Part shown: one piece after another, positions 14,827 through 22,485 of the stretch | How positions within the stretch are numbered: the stretch's first letter is position 1 | Layout: the number at the start of each line of letters is the position of its first letter | NCBI GenBank assembly: GCA_035267185.1 | Contig: DATFLY010000069.1 | Span: 1 to 22,517, forward strand | Direction of reading: 5' to 3' | Origin: JAUIBE01 sp035267185 | GTDB taxonomy: Bacteria; Pseudomonadota; Gammaproteobacteria; Xanthomonadales; SZUA-36 | DNA length: 22,517 bases | Translations under genes and position numbers: made by a program | Notes under the pieces: model-generated | Databases searched by the model: none | Told to the model about the DNA's origin: nothing | The model's input: the letters and a program-made list of their open reading frames with translations, nothing else

Positions 14827-16286
14827 TACTCGAAACCGTCGGCCAAGAACGTGGTATCCAGAGGGTCAAGCTCAAAGGCGCCGAGGTCAGGGTCAGGACC
14901 ACGCTGGCGGCCCAGTATGTCTTCAGAAGCGGCATTGGCCGGTTCAGCATTGTCTATGGCAGGTGAAGTGCTGTCGGGCTGTCCATAAAGATTCACCAGC
15001 CGCACAAACGCCTGGTGAATGGAGCTCGAACCGTCAGCAAAGTTGCTGCCATCCCATGATGGCACCACCAGCCCGCCCTGTGCGCCCAGTTCCGGGTCAC
15101 CCGTCATCGCATTTGCATCGTCGCTGAATCTCAGGAATTGCCCAGCGTCTTCTGGAATTGCGTTGCCTCCATTCCAGTACAGGTTGTTATCCAGTGTGGC
15201 GTTGGCAGTTTGCCCGGCAGGCGAATCGAACAGATCAACACCGTTGAATGCCTCGCTGCCCATCGTGCCGTTGGGGTCAGAGTAGATATTGTTGAAGAAT
15301 TCAAGATTCTCGCTGGGCGGGTTGTCGCCAACGGCGATCAGACGCCCGGCGAAGCTTCGCGAGGGCATGTCACCAGTCAGTGTGTTGTTGCGGAACACCA
15401 GGTTTTTCGACCCCTGAACCGTGAGCGGCGTTCGCATCAGGTCCGTGCCGTTACCGATCATCAGGTTGTTCTCGACCAGCAAGTCCTGGGCCTCAAAATT
15501 CAGCGTGCCATCCTCTCCGAAACGCACAAAACTCTGGCCTGAGCTGCCGAACCAGTTCAGGAATACGTTGCGACGGATTGTGACCTCACGCGAACCCACC
15601 ACGGTATCGCCAGTGCCACTGTCCTTGACGACGATAAAGGAACTGGTGTCGTTATCGACCGTGTTGAAAAACACATTGTCCTGGATGGTGACCCCGATCA
15701 CGCTGTTGACGTCCATGTGCTCGTCTGAGCCAAACTGGTTGAAGAACATATTACCCTCGACCAGCACGTCTTCTGCGCCGTTGTTGATTTTCAGTAAATC
15801 GTTGTTGGTGCTGTCGTGAATGATGTTATTTCGAAACACGATGCCGGAAACCACCGGGTCGGTTCCATTGTTGCTGCCGTTGAACTTTCCCAGCAGGTCC
15901 TGCACCTGGATCACCAGTCCGCCTGTGTTCCCCGGAGCATGGGCGATATCGAATCCTTCCATGGTGATATTGCGACCTGTGAATGAGATGACGACCGCGC
16001 CCTGGTCATACCGCAGTTTGGCTGCATAGGGGATTTCTGATCGTATCGTGACCTGGGAGTCAAACTCCTGGCGCAGTCTTGCACGCCCGTTGTATGTGCC
16101 GGGTCGAACGATGATGGTTGCGCTGTCTGAGGCGTTATCGACCGCATGGGTAATGGTGGCCCAGGGGTTGCCACTGCTTCCGTCGCCATTGATGTCGTCG
16201 CCGTCTGTGGCGACAAAAAGAGTCGTTCCCGAATGGACAATCGAGGTGATAAACAGCCCACACAGGGCAATCAGTCGAAGCAGCAT
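14826..16286 (-). CDS. Exported right-handed parallel beta-helix protein (choice-of-anchor Q-like) with 'DGFE' C terminus
   Basis: 486 aa from the ATG at 16286, which yields a signal peptide ('MLLRLIALCGLFITSIVHS'). The frame is open to an ATG at 16439, but that would add 51 non-signal residues and overlap the divergent TIR gene. After 'FVATDGDDINGDGSSGNPWATI' (natural start of such helices) come many short 'v-x-x-N-x-f-x-x' coils, such as 'FRNNIIHD', 'VEGNMFFN', 'IQDNVFFN', 'IRRNVFLN' and 'VENNLMIG', typical of pectate-lyase-like repeats. The end, 'SPAIDNAEPANAASEDILG', 'DLGAFELDPLD', matches the choice-of-anchor Q pattern. The protein finishes 'TTFLADGFE', like the oxidase tail. Enzymatic activity is not evident; a carbohydrate-binding or surface role is possible. 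Confidence 0.85.
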   Translation of the reverse strand: MLLRLIALCGLFITSIVHSGTTLFVATDGDDINGDGSSGNPWATITHAVDNASDSATIIVRPGTYNGRARLRQEFDSQVTIRSEIPYAAKLRYDQGAVVISFTGRNITMEGFDIAHAPGNTGGLVIQVQDLLGKFNGSNNGTDPVVSGIVFRNNIIHDSTNNDLLKINNGAEDVLVEGNMFFNQFGSDEHMDVNSVIGVTIQDNVFFNTVDNDTSSFIVVKDSGTGDTVVGSREVTIRRNVFLNWFGSSGQSFVRFGEDGTLNFEAQDLLVENNLMIGNGTDLMRTPLTVQGSKNLVFRNNTLTGDMPSRSFAGRLIAVGDNPPSENLEFFNNIYSDPNGTMGSEAFNGVDLFDSPAGQTANATLDNNLYWNGGNAIPEDAGQFLRFSDDANAMTGDPELGAQGGLVVPSWDGSNFADGSSSIHQAFVRLVNLYGQPDSTSPAIDNAEPANAASEDILGRQRGPDPDLGAFELDPLDTTFLADGFE

Positions 16287-16374
16287 GGTCACATCCGTGT
16301 TCGCAAGGCCTGTATCAGTGTGACAGCACAAGGATGCAGCCACAACTGCAGGGAAATAGAGTAGAGGAGCAATC

Positions 16375-16402
16375 TGATACACACCTGGAATTTGTGTAAT
16401 CA
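16375..16402. promoter_or_regulatory. Imperfect inverted repeat upstream of the TIR gene
   Basis: TGATACACA (16375-16383) and TGTGTAATCA (16393-16402) are complementary except for one extra A in the right arm. The dyad ends 11 bp before the TIR-gene ATG and lies in the divergent gap with the beta-helix gene, a position suited to an operator. No cognate regulator is visible. Confidence 0.3.
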
Positions 16403-16413
16403 TCATAGTCTGG

Positions 16414-18900
16414 ATGTCTAATGTCAGCAGCCACCACAACGATGCCTTTATCAGTTACAACGGTGCTGATGCGGCGTTCGCACAGGCGCTGGAATCTGCA
16501 CTGGAAAGTTATCGGCCGCCTAAACAACTGACTGATCGTACCGGCCATCCCAGGGTATTTCGTTATGAAGGTGACATGGTTGGCAGCGACTATGATGAGG
16601 CAATCAACAAGCACCTGGAACAAAGCCGCTTTCTCATACTGGTTTGCTCCCCCGAGGCCAGTGCCAGTCAATACGTCAATGACGAAATCGAACGATTCGC
16701 CGGCCTGAAGTCTCCTCATTACATCATTCCGGTCCTGCTGCGCGGGCAACCCAACAATGCGGCCGGCAGGGATGGGGACAAGGCATTTCCACCGGCACTG
16801 ACTGACCTGGTTCGTATGCCGCTTGGCATTGATTTTCGTGGTTTCGACACGTCAAAAGATAATTTTGGCAAGGGTCGGTTTGAATCACCGTGGTATCAGT
16901 TGCTGGCCAACCTGTACGAAGTCAGCCGTGACGATATGGAGCAGCGTGAGCGGGCTCGTCGATTGCGCAGAAGAACTCAATGGGCAGTTGCATCAACGAT
17001 GGTCACTTTTATCGTCGCAATACTTGCAGTTGTGGCGTGGGTGCAAAGGGGCATGGCGCTGGAGGCACAGGCCGGGGCAGAAGCGCAGTTGCTGACACTC
17101 CAGGCTGAGCGGTCAGAGCGCACTGATCAACCGGAGGTGGCGTTGATGATTGCTGCTCAAGCCATTCGTAAATCCCTGGACCATCAGGCACTTTTTCCCA
17201 GGCCTGGCGCCGTTTCGATTATTTATCGCCAGGCAACCAGGCTTGAGGGGGCAGGGTTGGCGGGATTTCAGCATCCCTGGCCCGTTCAACGCAATACCGA
17301 ACCCTGGGCCGCGGGTGATGCCAGCGGTCGCTGGCTGGTCACGGGTAATTTCGGCGGTAATGGCGCCATCGCCTGGGATCTGGCCAGTGATTATGTGCCT
17401 GGCTCGGGCAGATTGTTGACCGACGCCCCTGACAATTACAGTTCGGGAGACTGGATCGACAATATCGGGGGGTACATTCGAAAACAGTTTCCGGATGTCG
17501 AGGGCGACTGGATTCTGCCCGCCTGGGATTCCCCGTCGGATGGCCCGTTGCCTGAAATCCTCAAGCCACTGGTAGATGTAAAGCGTGCTGATGGTTCAAG
17601 TTTTGGCACCGACCGCTTATTCGTTACCGCCGATAATCGGTGGCTGATTTTACTGGGCGATCGGACCCATCGGTTGATCGATCTCGAGTCAAAACTGATG
17701 GAGAGCGGCTATTCGGCCAGGGTGACCGCTTTTGACTGGATTGATGCAAACAAAGCGCTTTACACCGCCCACCGAAATGGTGAGATTCACCGCTGGTCTG
17801 CAACAGGGCAGCAGCGTGCCTTGCTGCTTTACAGTGAAGACGGTCTGGGCATTCGAAATTTCATTGTCGATGCCAACGAGGAACACCTTTTACTCCAGAC
17901 CGATGTGGGTGACTGGAATTTTTGGAGTCGGGGTGATGACAAATGGCGTGAACTGTTTGAACGAACTTCGCCGGAACACTTGGCATTCACAGCCACGCTT
18001 TATGAATTGGATTACCATCGCTCTGGTCGTCTGGGAAATCCGTACGATCCGTATTGGCCTGACAAAGCCATGAGCACACCCATGTTGGAGTTCGGTTCCG
18101 CCGGTGAAATTGTTGCGAACCTTGCGGATCGTTCAGTTCGTTGGATACCTGGCGTTGAATCGGCATGGCAGACATCTCCCAATACTGCATCAGCCACACA
18201 AGCCGAGTCTCTGTTCAGGATTGGGGAACATGGATCCATCAGCGTCATTTCCCCTGATCGTCAGTGGCGCGTCAGTTTCGAAGGCTTGCAACGAAGGGTG
18301 ATGTCCGGGAAATCATTCGAAGCGCTGGATGATGATCAGGTTTGGACTCAGAAGCACTGGTCCGAACCGCAGGCCTGGCCTGAATTCGGCCGTCGACTTT
18401 ACCCTGCTATCTATACTTTTTCAGCTGATGAACGCTGGTTGGTTTTCGGTGTTGGATACTCCGGACGTAGTGATTGCGGCATGCAAATCGACCTGTATCG
18501 TCTCGACCTGATGCATCCTGCGCCACTGACCACATTGACGCCGCTCAAAGGAGGCATCAGTGCCCGGGACGGTGAAGAAAAGTGCCCGGTGGTTGAATTC
18601 AGTCGAGGGGGTAACTGGCTACTGGCAGACGGGGCACTTTGGCGCCTGCAGCCGGATTCAGCTCAATCTGATCCCATATTGCTTCCTGGGCCTGGATTGT
18701 CGATCAGCCCTGACGAAACCCTGGTTGCGGTTGAAGTAAAAGGTCCATCAGGGTGGCACATCAGAATGTTGCCGCTTGAGCCGGAAAGCGTTGCTGACCT
18801 CGCCTGCCTCAAAGCTGGCCGCAATCTTATTTTAAGCGAGTGGCGAGAGCTCTTTGCCGGCCAGCCATATGAAGCTTTATGCCCGGAAAACTTTCAATAA
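16414..18900 (+). CDS. TIR-transmembrane-beta-propeller (WD40-like) protein
   Basis: 828 aa. Residues ~9-150 form a bacterial TIR_2-type domain: 'DAFISYNGAD' (10-19), 'FLILVCSPEASASQYVNDEIERF' region (73-95) with E91 at the position of the catalytic NADase glutamate in active TIRs, and 'YIIPVLLRG' (103-111). A basic stretch 'RERARRLRRRTQ' (178-189) precedes one transmembrane segment (~190-210), predicting TIR in the cytosol and the rest in the periplasm. 'LTLQAERSERTDQPEVALMIAAQA' (split around 230-250) is the helical linker common in STAND/WD40 proteins. Residues ~265-790 contain degenerate propeller blades ('GRWLVTG...AIAWDL', 'NRWLILLGD', 'GEIHRWS'). The end 'LSEWRELFAGQPYEALCP' is a tail typical of WD40/STAND proteins. 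Possible role: envelope-stress or defence signalling, by inference. It overlaps a 57-aa ORF downstream. Confidence 0.87.
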   Translation: MSNVSSHHNDAFISYNGADAAFAQALESALESYRPPKQLTDRTGHPRVFRYEGDMVGSDYDEAINKHLEQSRFLILVCSPEASASQYVNDEIERFAGLKSPHYIIPVLLRGQPNNAAGRDGDKAFPPALTDLVRMPLGIDFRGFDTSKDNFGKGRFESPWYQLLANLYEVSRDDMEQRERARRLRRRTQWAVASTMVTFIVAILAVVAWVQRGMALEAQAGAEAQLLTLQAERSERTDQPEVALMIAAQAIRKSLDHQALFPRPGAVSIIYRQATRLEGAGLAGFQHPWPVQRNTEPWAAGDASGRWLVTGNFGGNGAIAWDLASDYVPGSGRLLTDAPDNYSSGDWIDNIGGYIRKQFPDVEGDWILPAWDSPSDGPLPEILKPLVDVKRADGSSFGTDRLFVTADNRWLILLGDRTHRLIDLESKLMESGYSARVTAFDWIDANKALYTAHRNGEIHRWSATGQQRALLLYSEDGLGIRNFIVDANEEHLLLQTDVGDWNFWSRGDDKWRELFERTSPEHLAFTATLYELDYHRSGRLGNPYDPYWPDKAMSTPMLEFGSAGEIVANLADRSVRWIPGVESAWQTSPNTASATQAESLFRIGEHGSISVISPDRQWRVSFEGLQRRVMSGKSFEALDDDQVWTQKHWSEPQAWPEFGRRLYPAIYTFSADERWLVFGVGYSGRSDCGMQIDLYRLDLMHPAPLTTLTPLKGGISARDGEEKCPVVEFSRGGNWLLADGALWRLQPDSAQSDPILLPGPGLSISPDETLVAVEVKGPSGWHIRMLPLEPESVADLACLKAGRNLILSEWRELFAGQPYEALCPENFQ

Positions 18901-19052
18901 ATGAGGTCCTTCTGCCGAAATCAGCTTGTTTTTGCGAAATCCGGTCGCCGGAATACAATGGCGACGTGATTCAGCGTTTTGAGACTTTCGACACCGAGAC
19001 CAGTGCCTGGAAAGCCGCATTCGAGGTTCGTTATGTCAGGGTTGAGAACTGA
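18879..19052 (+). CDS. Unannotated 57-aa ORF overlapping the 3' end of the TIR gene
   Basis: ATG at 18879 lies 22 nt inside the TIR gene in another frame, and the TGA (19050-19052) falls 2 nt before the convergent outer-membrane gene's stop. The product has a balanced soluble-protein composition, starting 'MPGKLSINEVLL' and ending 'AAFEVRYVRVEN', with two nearby cysteines ('CFC') and 'RFETFDTETSAWKAAFEV'. There is no hydrophobic segment. The overlap suits translational coupling to the TIR protein; no strong ribosome site of its own is visible. I recognise no family. It exactly fills the space between the flanking genes, which argues for reality. Confidence 0.5.
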   Translation: MPGKLSINEVLLPKSACFCEIRSPEYNGDVIQRFETFDTETSAWKAAFEVRYVRVEN

Positions 19053-19054
19053 AC

Positions 19055-19834
19055 TCAGAAACGCCAGACAGCACCCAGCAACGGCCCTGAGAAATCCAGG
19101 TCTGCCAGTTTGGAGTCGTCATCGAACTCCCATCTCAAATAGCGGTAGCTGGCGACAATGTTGAATGTATCTGTCGCCTGGTAGCCAATCCCTACAAGTG
19201 CCCCCCAGGTGAGGTCAGATTCACCTGTGCCAACATTTGCGCTCCATGGCATGAACCACCTGTTACCGGTCCTGATTCTTCCTTTGAATCCGACGAGAGC
19301 GTCAATCACGCTGTCTCCGAGATCTGTCCTCACCGTTGGTGGTTGCTCAGGGATGGAGACGTCAAAATTAAGCGTCAGATCGCTGGAAAGGTCGAGATAA
19401 CGCGCACCAAATACAAAATCGATGACAGTCCCTTCGCCATCATCTGCCAGTTGGTAGCCTACGCCGGCCTGAACCACCAGGCCTTCCAGATCCAGGTTGG
19501 CGTCAACGCCCGTCAGGTTAATGCCACCACCCACCGGTGGAACCAGGTCGACGCGGTCGTTCTCTGAAAGATCAAGGTAGATCACATCAGTGAGAACTGA
19601 CCATTTGTCGGAGCGGCCCTCGTAGCTAGCCATGCCAGCCATTTCGAGGTGATCCAGGATGTCACTGAAGTCGACGTCGAGGCCCTGTCCTGTGGACGTC
19701 TTGCCAGCGATGTCTGCACCCCAGAGATAAACGGCCAGGTTATGATCCCAACCGTCGTCGGCCAACAGGGGTTGTGAGGCCATCATGAGTGAAAAAGCAC
19801 CGATTACTGCTGCATTTCGTCTTATGCTGTTCAT
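19055..19834 (-). CDS. Outer-membrane beta-barrel protein, unknown function
   Basis: 259 aa. Signal peptide ~1-25 ('MNSIRRNAAVIGAFSLMMASQPLLA'). The mature part begins 'DDGWDHNLAVYLWGADIAG' (a frequent start in small proteobacterial OMPs) and shows alternating amphipathic strands: 'WSVLTDVIYLDLSE', 'GLVVQAGVGYQL', 'TVIDFVFGARYLDLSS', 'SANVGTG', 'FNIVASYRYLRWEF'. It ends in 'AVWRF', a C-terminal Phe that acts as the BAM-recognition signal. An AAGGGA lies about 12 nt before the ATG. Function is not inferable; such barrels may be porin-like or lipid A-modifying, but no catalytic motif was found. Convergent with the small ORF next to the TIR gene. Confidence 0.85.
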   Translation of the reverse strand: MNSIRRNAAVIGAFSLMMASQPLLADDGWDHNLAVYLWGADIAGKTSTGQGLDVDFSDILDHLEMAGMASYEGRSDKWSVLTDVIYLDLSENDRVDLVPPVGGGINLTGVDANLDLEGLVVQAGVGYQLADDGEGTVIDFVFGARYLDLSSDLTLNFDVSIPEQPPTVRTDLGDSVIDALVGFKGRIRTGNRWFMPWSANVGTGESDLTWGALVGIGYQATDTFNIVASYRYLRWEFDDDSKLADLDFSGPLLGAVWRF

Positions 19835-20206
19835 ATTGAATCAATCCCTTTGAGTAATGACAAAACTTCAACCTGGTTGACCTGAATTGTGCCTCATGCA
19901 ACCAACACCAGGTTTCCTGATGATCCACCACAGGACCTTGCAAACAATCTCAGGTTCTCAGGAAATGCCGCGAGTCTGAAGTACCAATTCATTCCATGCA
20001 ATTAAATTTTACTGATCAGGAAAGTAGACCAGCAATCGTTTTAAATGATTGCATTTCTGCCTGATGCTGTTTGGCCCCATCCCACCATCTCACTTTGGTA
20101 AATGTTGGGTGTGGTTGGTGTTATGAAGTTAGGCTCGCTCGCTTAACTACGCTATGTTAACCCGGCAGATGATATTTGTTCAGCAAAAATTGAGGGTCGG
20201 TGTCAT
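19835..20206. other. Gene-free stretch with scattered dyads
   Basis: About 370 bp between the outer-membrane protein start and the next possible ORF. I find no coding frame with plausible composition, no tRNA-like cloverleaf and no long repeat. It contains the promoter region of the outer-membrane gene, the dyad at 20032-20052, and a short TTAAC/GTTAA pair (20143-20160 region). Confidence 0.5.
20032..20052. promoter_or_regulatory. 21-bp near-palindrome, possible operator
   Basis: GCAATCGTTT and AAATGATTGC flank a single T; nine of ten positions are complementary. It lies in the intergenic stretch with an AT-rich core. No regulator can be assigned. Confidence 0.3.
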
Positions 20207-20380
20207 ATGCCAGTTCGCGTGATTCGAAATGTTGATGGTACCTCTGCTGCAGCCGATTTGTACGGCCGGCCTGGCAGACCTCACAGAAAAGGCCGATACG
20301 ACTCCAAGGTCATCAGCTGCGCAATTGTGGTGCTGTGTACACTGCTTCCTTTGAAAACCTGGCTTACGCCCAGTCCCTGA
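20207..20380 (+). pseudogene. 57-aa frame, possibly the 5' half of a frameshifted gene
   Basis: ATG at 20207 follows GAGGG by about 10 nt. The product begins 'MPVRVIRNVDGTSAAADLYG' and is basic (GRPGRPHRKGRY), then becomes hydrophobic ('VISCAIVVLCTLL') before stopping at 20378-20380. The last 46 nt overlap, in a different frame, the ORF at 20335-20556. The ribosome site belongs to this frame while the best protein-like composition continues in the other, which suggests one gene broken by a -1 type shift. I do not recognise the family. Confidence 0.35.
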
Positions 20381-20556
20381 AGGCATTTGGCTATGCTGGT
20401 GGGGTCGGCGAATACAGTTATGATGCCCCTCGTGGAAACCTGACCGGCGACCCGTGGTACACCGATGGTTACCGCCTGGTGTTATGGCTCAGCTCGGAAC
20501 CGATTGCAGTTGACGACCTGGAAGTTCTTCAATGGCGTCGCCCGCGGGACGACTGA
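20335..20556 (+). CDS. 73-aa hypothetical protein or 3' half of a frameshifted gene
   Basis: The nominal start is GTG (20335) with no ribosome site; the frame is open upstream to a stop at 20233-20235 without an ATG. Composition and codon use look coding: 'TASFENLAYAQSLKAFGYAGGVGEYSYDAP', 'DPWYTDGYRLVLWLSSEPIAVDDLEVLQW' (each a continuous part of the product, split here at the Gly/Pro-rich joint). It may be the continuation of the 20207 frame, giving a ~115-residue product if joined. No family recognised. Confidence 0.4.
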   Translation: MYTASFENLAYAQSLKAFGYAGGVGEYSYDAPRGNLTGDPWYTDGYRLVLWLSSEPIAVDDLEVLQWRRPRDD

Positions 20557-20699
20557 ATGCAAAGGCTGTATTTACTCTACTAATGGAAGCGGGTGAGAAA
20601 TGACACGAATTTGCGCTGAATTTGATCAATGGAGAAGAAAACCTTGTGCTCAGAAAATATAGGCAATAAACCTGTGATGGTTTTCAGGGATTTCTGCAA

Positions 20700-20927
20700 A
20701 TGACTGATTCAATGAACACTGTTGATCGATTGGAAGAACTCGAGAGTCGCCTGGTATTCCAGGATGACCTGGTGGAACAGCTCAATGACGTTGTAGCGCG
20801 CCAGGACAGGCTGATTGCCGATCTGCAGATTCGTATTTCCACTCTTGAAAAGCGTTTGGAAGATCTGGCTGACGGCGCAGCTTCATCCGGAGATGGCGAC
20901 GGTTTTGAAGTGCCGCCTCATTACTAG
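20700..20927 (+). CDS. slyX: SlyX family protein
   Basis: 75 aa, matching the ~70-aa family length. The sequence is a continuous heptad-patterned coiled coil: 'RLEELESRLVFQDDLVEQLNDVV' region (10-32) and 'QIRISTLEKRLEDL' (44-57). It ends in the family-typical 'PPHY'. SlyX is a small cytosolic protein of unknown biochemical role, found near the slyD region in enterobacteria. The ATG at 20700 has AGGGA about 9 nt upstream; an alternative in-frame ATG at 20712 is possible. It is convergent with the next gene, 14 bp apart. Confidence 0.9.
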   Translation: MTDSMNTVDRLEELESRLVFQDDLVEQLNDVVARQDRLIADLQIRISTLEKRLEDLADGAASSGDGDGFEVPPHY

Positions 20928-20941
20928 CCAGGCCCTGGCAA

Positions 20942-21163
20942 CTATTTGGTTTTCTCCACCCAGAATGCCGTGTATGTGAGCCCGTCGGTGCCCAGCCGGT
21001 CTTCGGTTCGAACACCGCCGGCCATGCCGGCAAGTCTTTTTACTTCCTGATTACGGGCATCCTGATCCAGCAGCATAAAGTCGTTTTTCTCCGCTGCCGT
21101 CCAGTCGCGCTCGTTTGCGAGGCGAAAAAGATCATCGAACGAGTATTGGCATTCACGGCCCAT
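20942..21163 (-). CDS. Small hypothetical protein (73 aa)
   Basis: Soluble, charged product without signal peptide or membrane segment. The N-terminal half looks helical ('YSFDDLFRLANERDWTAAEKNDF', 'DQDARNQEVKRLAG' as separate segments) and the end is 'DGLTYTAFWVEKTK'. I recognise no named family. It is convergent with slyX at 14 bp, and the frame fills the gap well. The ribosome site is weak. Likely a lineage-specific conserved protein. Confidence 0.6.
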   Translation of the reverse strand: MGRECQYSFDDLFRLANERDWTAAEKNDFMLLDQDARNQEVKRLAGMAGGVRTEDRLGTDGLTYTAFWVEKTK

Positions 21164-21345
21164 GGATTAATTCACGTCAGCTAACTTGTAGACCCAGAGT
21201 ATAAAGCAGGGATCTTGCCGCGGTGGGAGCTTCTCCTGGTGATGTTGTATTCCCCGGTCTTGTTTGATATGAATTTTTATCAGCGTCTGATTACGCGTTG
21301 GATAAATATTCTGATGAGACAGGACGTAGCTACAGGCGGAGCGGA

Positions 21346-22485
21346 ATGACTATCATGGTGATTATGAAAAAACAGACACTGGCATTGCTCCTCCTGGTTT
21401 CACTGGCTCGTTCGATACTTGCCAGTGACTTTCACGATGGTTTTGAGCAAGGCCTCGACAACTGGGAGCCGTTTTCACCCGGCTATGCGTTGATTGTTTC
21501 CGAAGCGGAAGGAAACAATCATGTGTTGGAACTGACGCCACGTTCGGGGGACTATTCGCACGTCATATTGAAGGCTGATTCGCCAACCGGTCATGCTCGC
21601 ATGGAAGGCAGGTTTTTGTTTCCCACTGAAGGCGATGGCTACCTGGGCCTTATTTACAACCACATTCATAGCGATGCACGAACCGACTTCGGCGTTCTGT
21701 ATGTGAAATCCAATGGCAGTTACATCCGGGTCAGCCCGCATTATGACGGCAATCCATCGTGGCGACTTCACGAGGAAAAGAAAGTCATGCTTGAAGGAGA
21801 TCGCAGGATTGAACCGGGAAGATGGTATCGATTCCGGTTGGATGTGCATGAATACTCAGCGGCGCTCTACATCGAGGACATGGAAACACCAGCAGTTGTA
21901 TTTAATGAAGCACCGAACAGCAACGGGGCATTCGGCCTTGAGGCCAGGCCTGGGAGAGGGGAGCCTGTGTGGGTCGATGATATTCGCATCATGTCCCTTG
22001 AGCCGATCACCAGTCCGGAAACCAATAAAGAGCCGGAATCGAAATTAGGACCATGGCAGTATCAACCGGCCATTGAAGATTCGCCTGGGCTAAACCTCGA
22101 GTCTCCGGTACTGGATGAGTCAGGCTGGCAAAGCCTGGAAACTGATTCGCGCGGCGCAATCATCACCGGCCAGCTCACTCAAAACGTATCCGGTGACCGC
22201 TCGGTGGTATATCTGAGGACCAGTTTCGAAGGATCAGATGAGCAAAGCATGGCATGGTTTGCCATTAGCTCAGCAAACCGAATTGATGTATGGAAGGACG
22301 GATATTTCCGAGGCACCGTCGCTCCGGAGCAATACATTTGGAGCGACCATATTTCTGTCCCGGAGCCTGTTGGTGCCAGACTTCCTCTTCGTATTTCTCC
22401 AGGGCGCCAGGAAATTTTACTAAGGGTTCATGGTGACCGATTCGCTGGTGGTGGCTTTTTCGCTGATATTCTATTTCCCCGCTAA
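21346..22485 (+). CDS. Exported two-domain carbohydrate-binding-like protein (LamG/jelly-roll)
   Basis: 379 aa from the ATG at 21346, preceded by GGCGGAG; the frame opens at 21298, and a later ATG (21364, 'MKKQTLALLLL') is an equally good signal-peptide start. After the signal peptide ('...SLARSILAS') the mature protein begins 'DFHDGFEQGLDNW', the standard opening of a concanavalin A-like domain. That domain spans ~30-220 and ends in 'VWVDDIRIMSLEP'. A Pro/Glu-rich linker ('SPETNKEPESKLGPW') leads to a second beta-rich domain with a galactose-binding jelly-roll look ('VVYLRTSFEG', 'RIDVWKDGYFRGTV', 'LRISPGRQEILLRVHGD'). It is probably a periplasmic or secreted glycan-binding protein; no catalytic pair is obvious. 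A 180-bp gap precedes it and the window ends shortly after its stop. Confidence 0.8.
   Translation: MTIMVIMKKQTLALLLLVSLARSILASDFHDGFEQGLDNWEPFSPGYALIVSEAEGNNHVLELTPRSGDYSHVILKADSPTGHARMEGRFLFPTEGDGYLGLIYNHIHSDARTDFGVLYVKSNGSYIRVSPHYDGNPSWRLHEEKKVMLEGDRRIEPGRWYRFRLDVHEYSAALYIEDMETPAVVFNEAPNSNGAFGLEARPGRGEPVWVDDIRIMSLEPITSPETNKEPESKLGPWQYQPAIEDSPGLNLESPVLDESGWQSLETDSRGAIITGQLTQNVSGDRSVVYLRTSFEGSDEQSMAWFAISSANRIDVWKDGYFRGTVAPEQYIWSDHISVPEPVGARLPLRISPGRQEILLRVHGDRFAGGGFFADILFPR

Noticed and set aside
15138..15819. Plus-strand frames of 134 and 132 aa opposite the beta-helix gene, and the repetitive coils as a possible CRISPR or DNA repeat array
   Set aside because: The repetition is at protein level (parallel beta-helix coils), not at DNA level; no identical direct repeats with regular spacers, and the plus-strand frames are shadows.
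16286..16439. Longer start for the beta-helix protein at 16439
   Set aside because: It would overlap the divergent TIR gene and put a non-signal stretch ahead of a clean signal peptide that begins at 16286.
16414..19834. Treating the TIR gene plus neighbours as a classical defence island
   Set aside because: The neighbours are a beta-helix protein, an outer-membrane barrel and slyX; no nuclease, helicase, methylase, integrase or other defence gene is present, so only the TIR gene and its overlapping ORF are proposed as a unit.
20180..20386. 68-aa minus-strand frame opposite the 20207-20380 frame
   Set aside because: Composition unlike a protein, no ribosome site, overlaps the better plus-strand frames.
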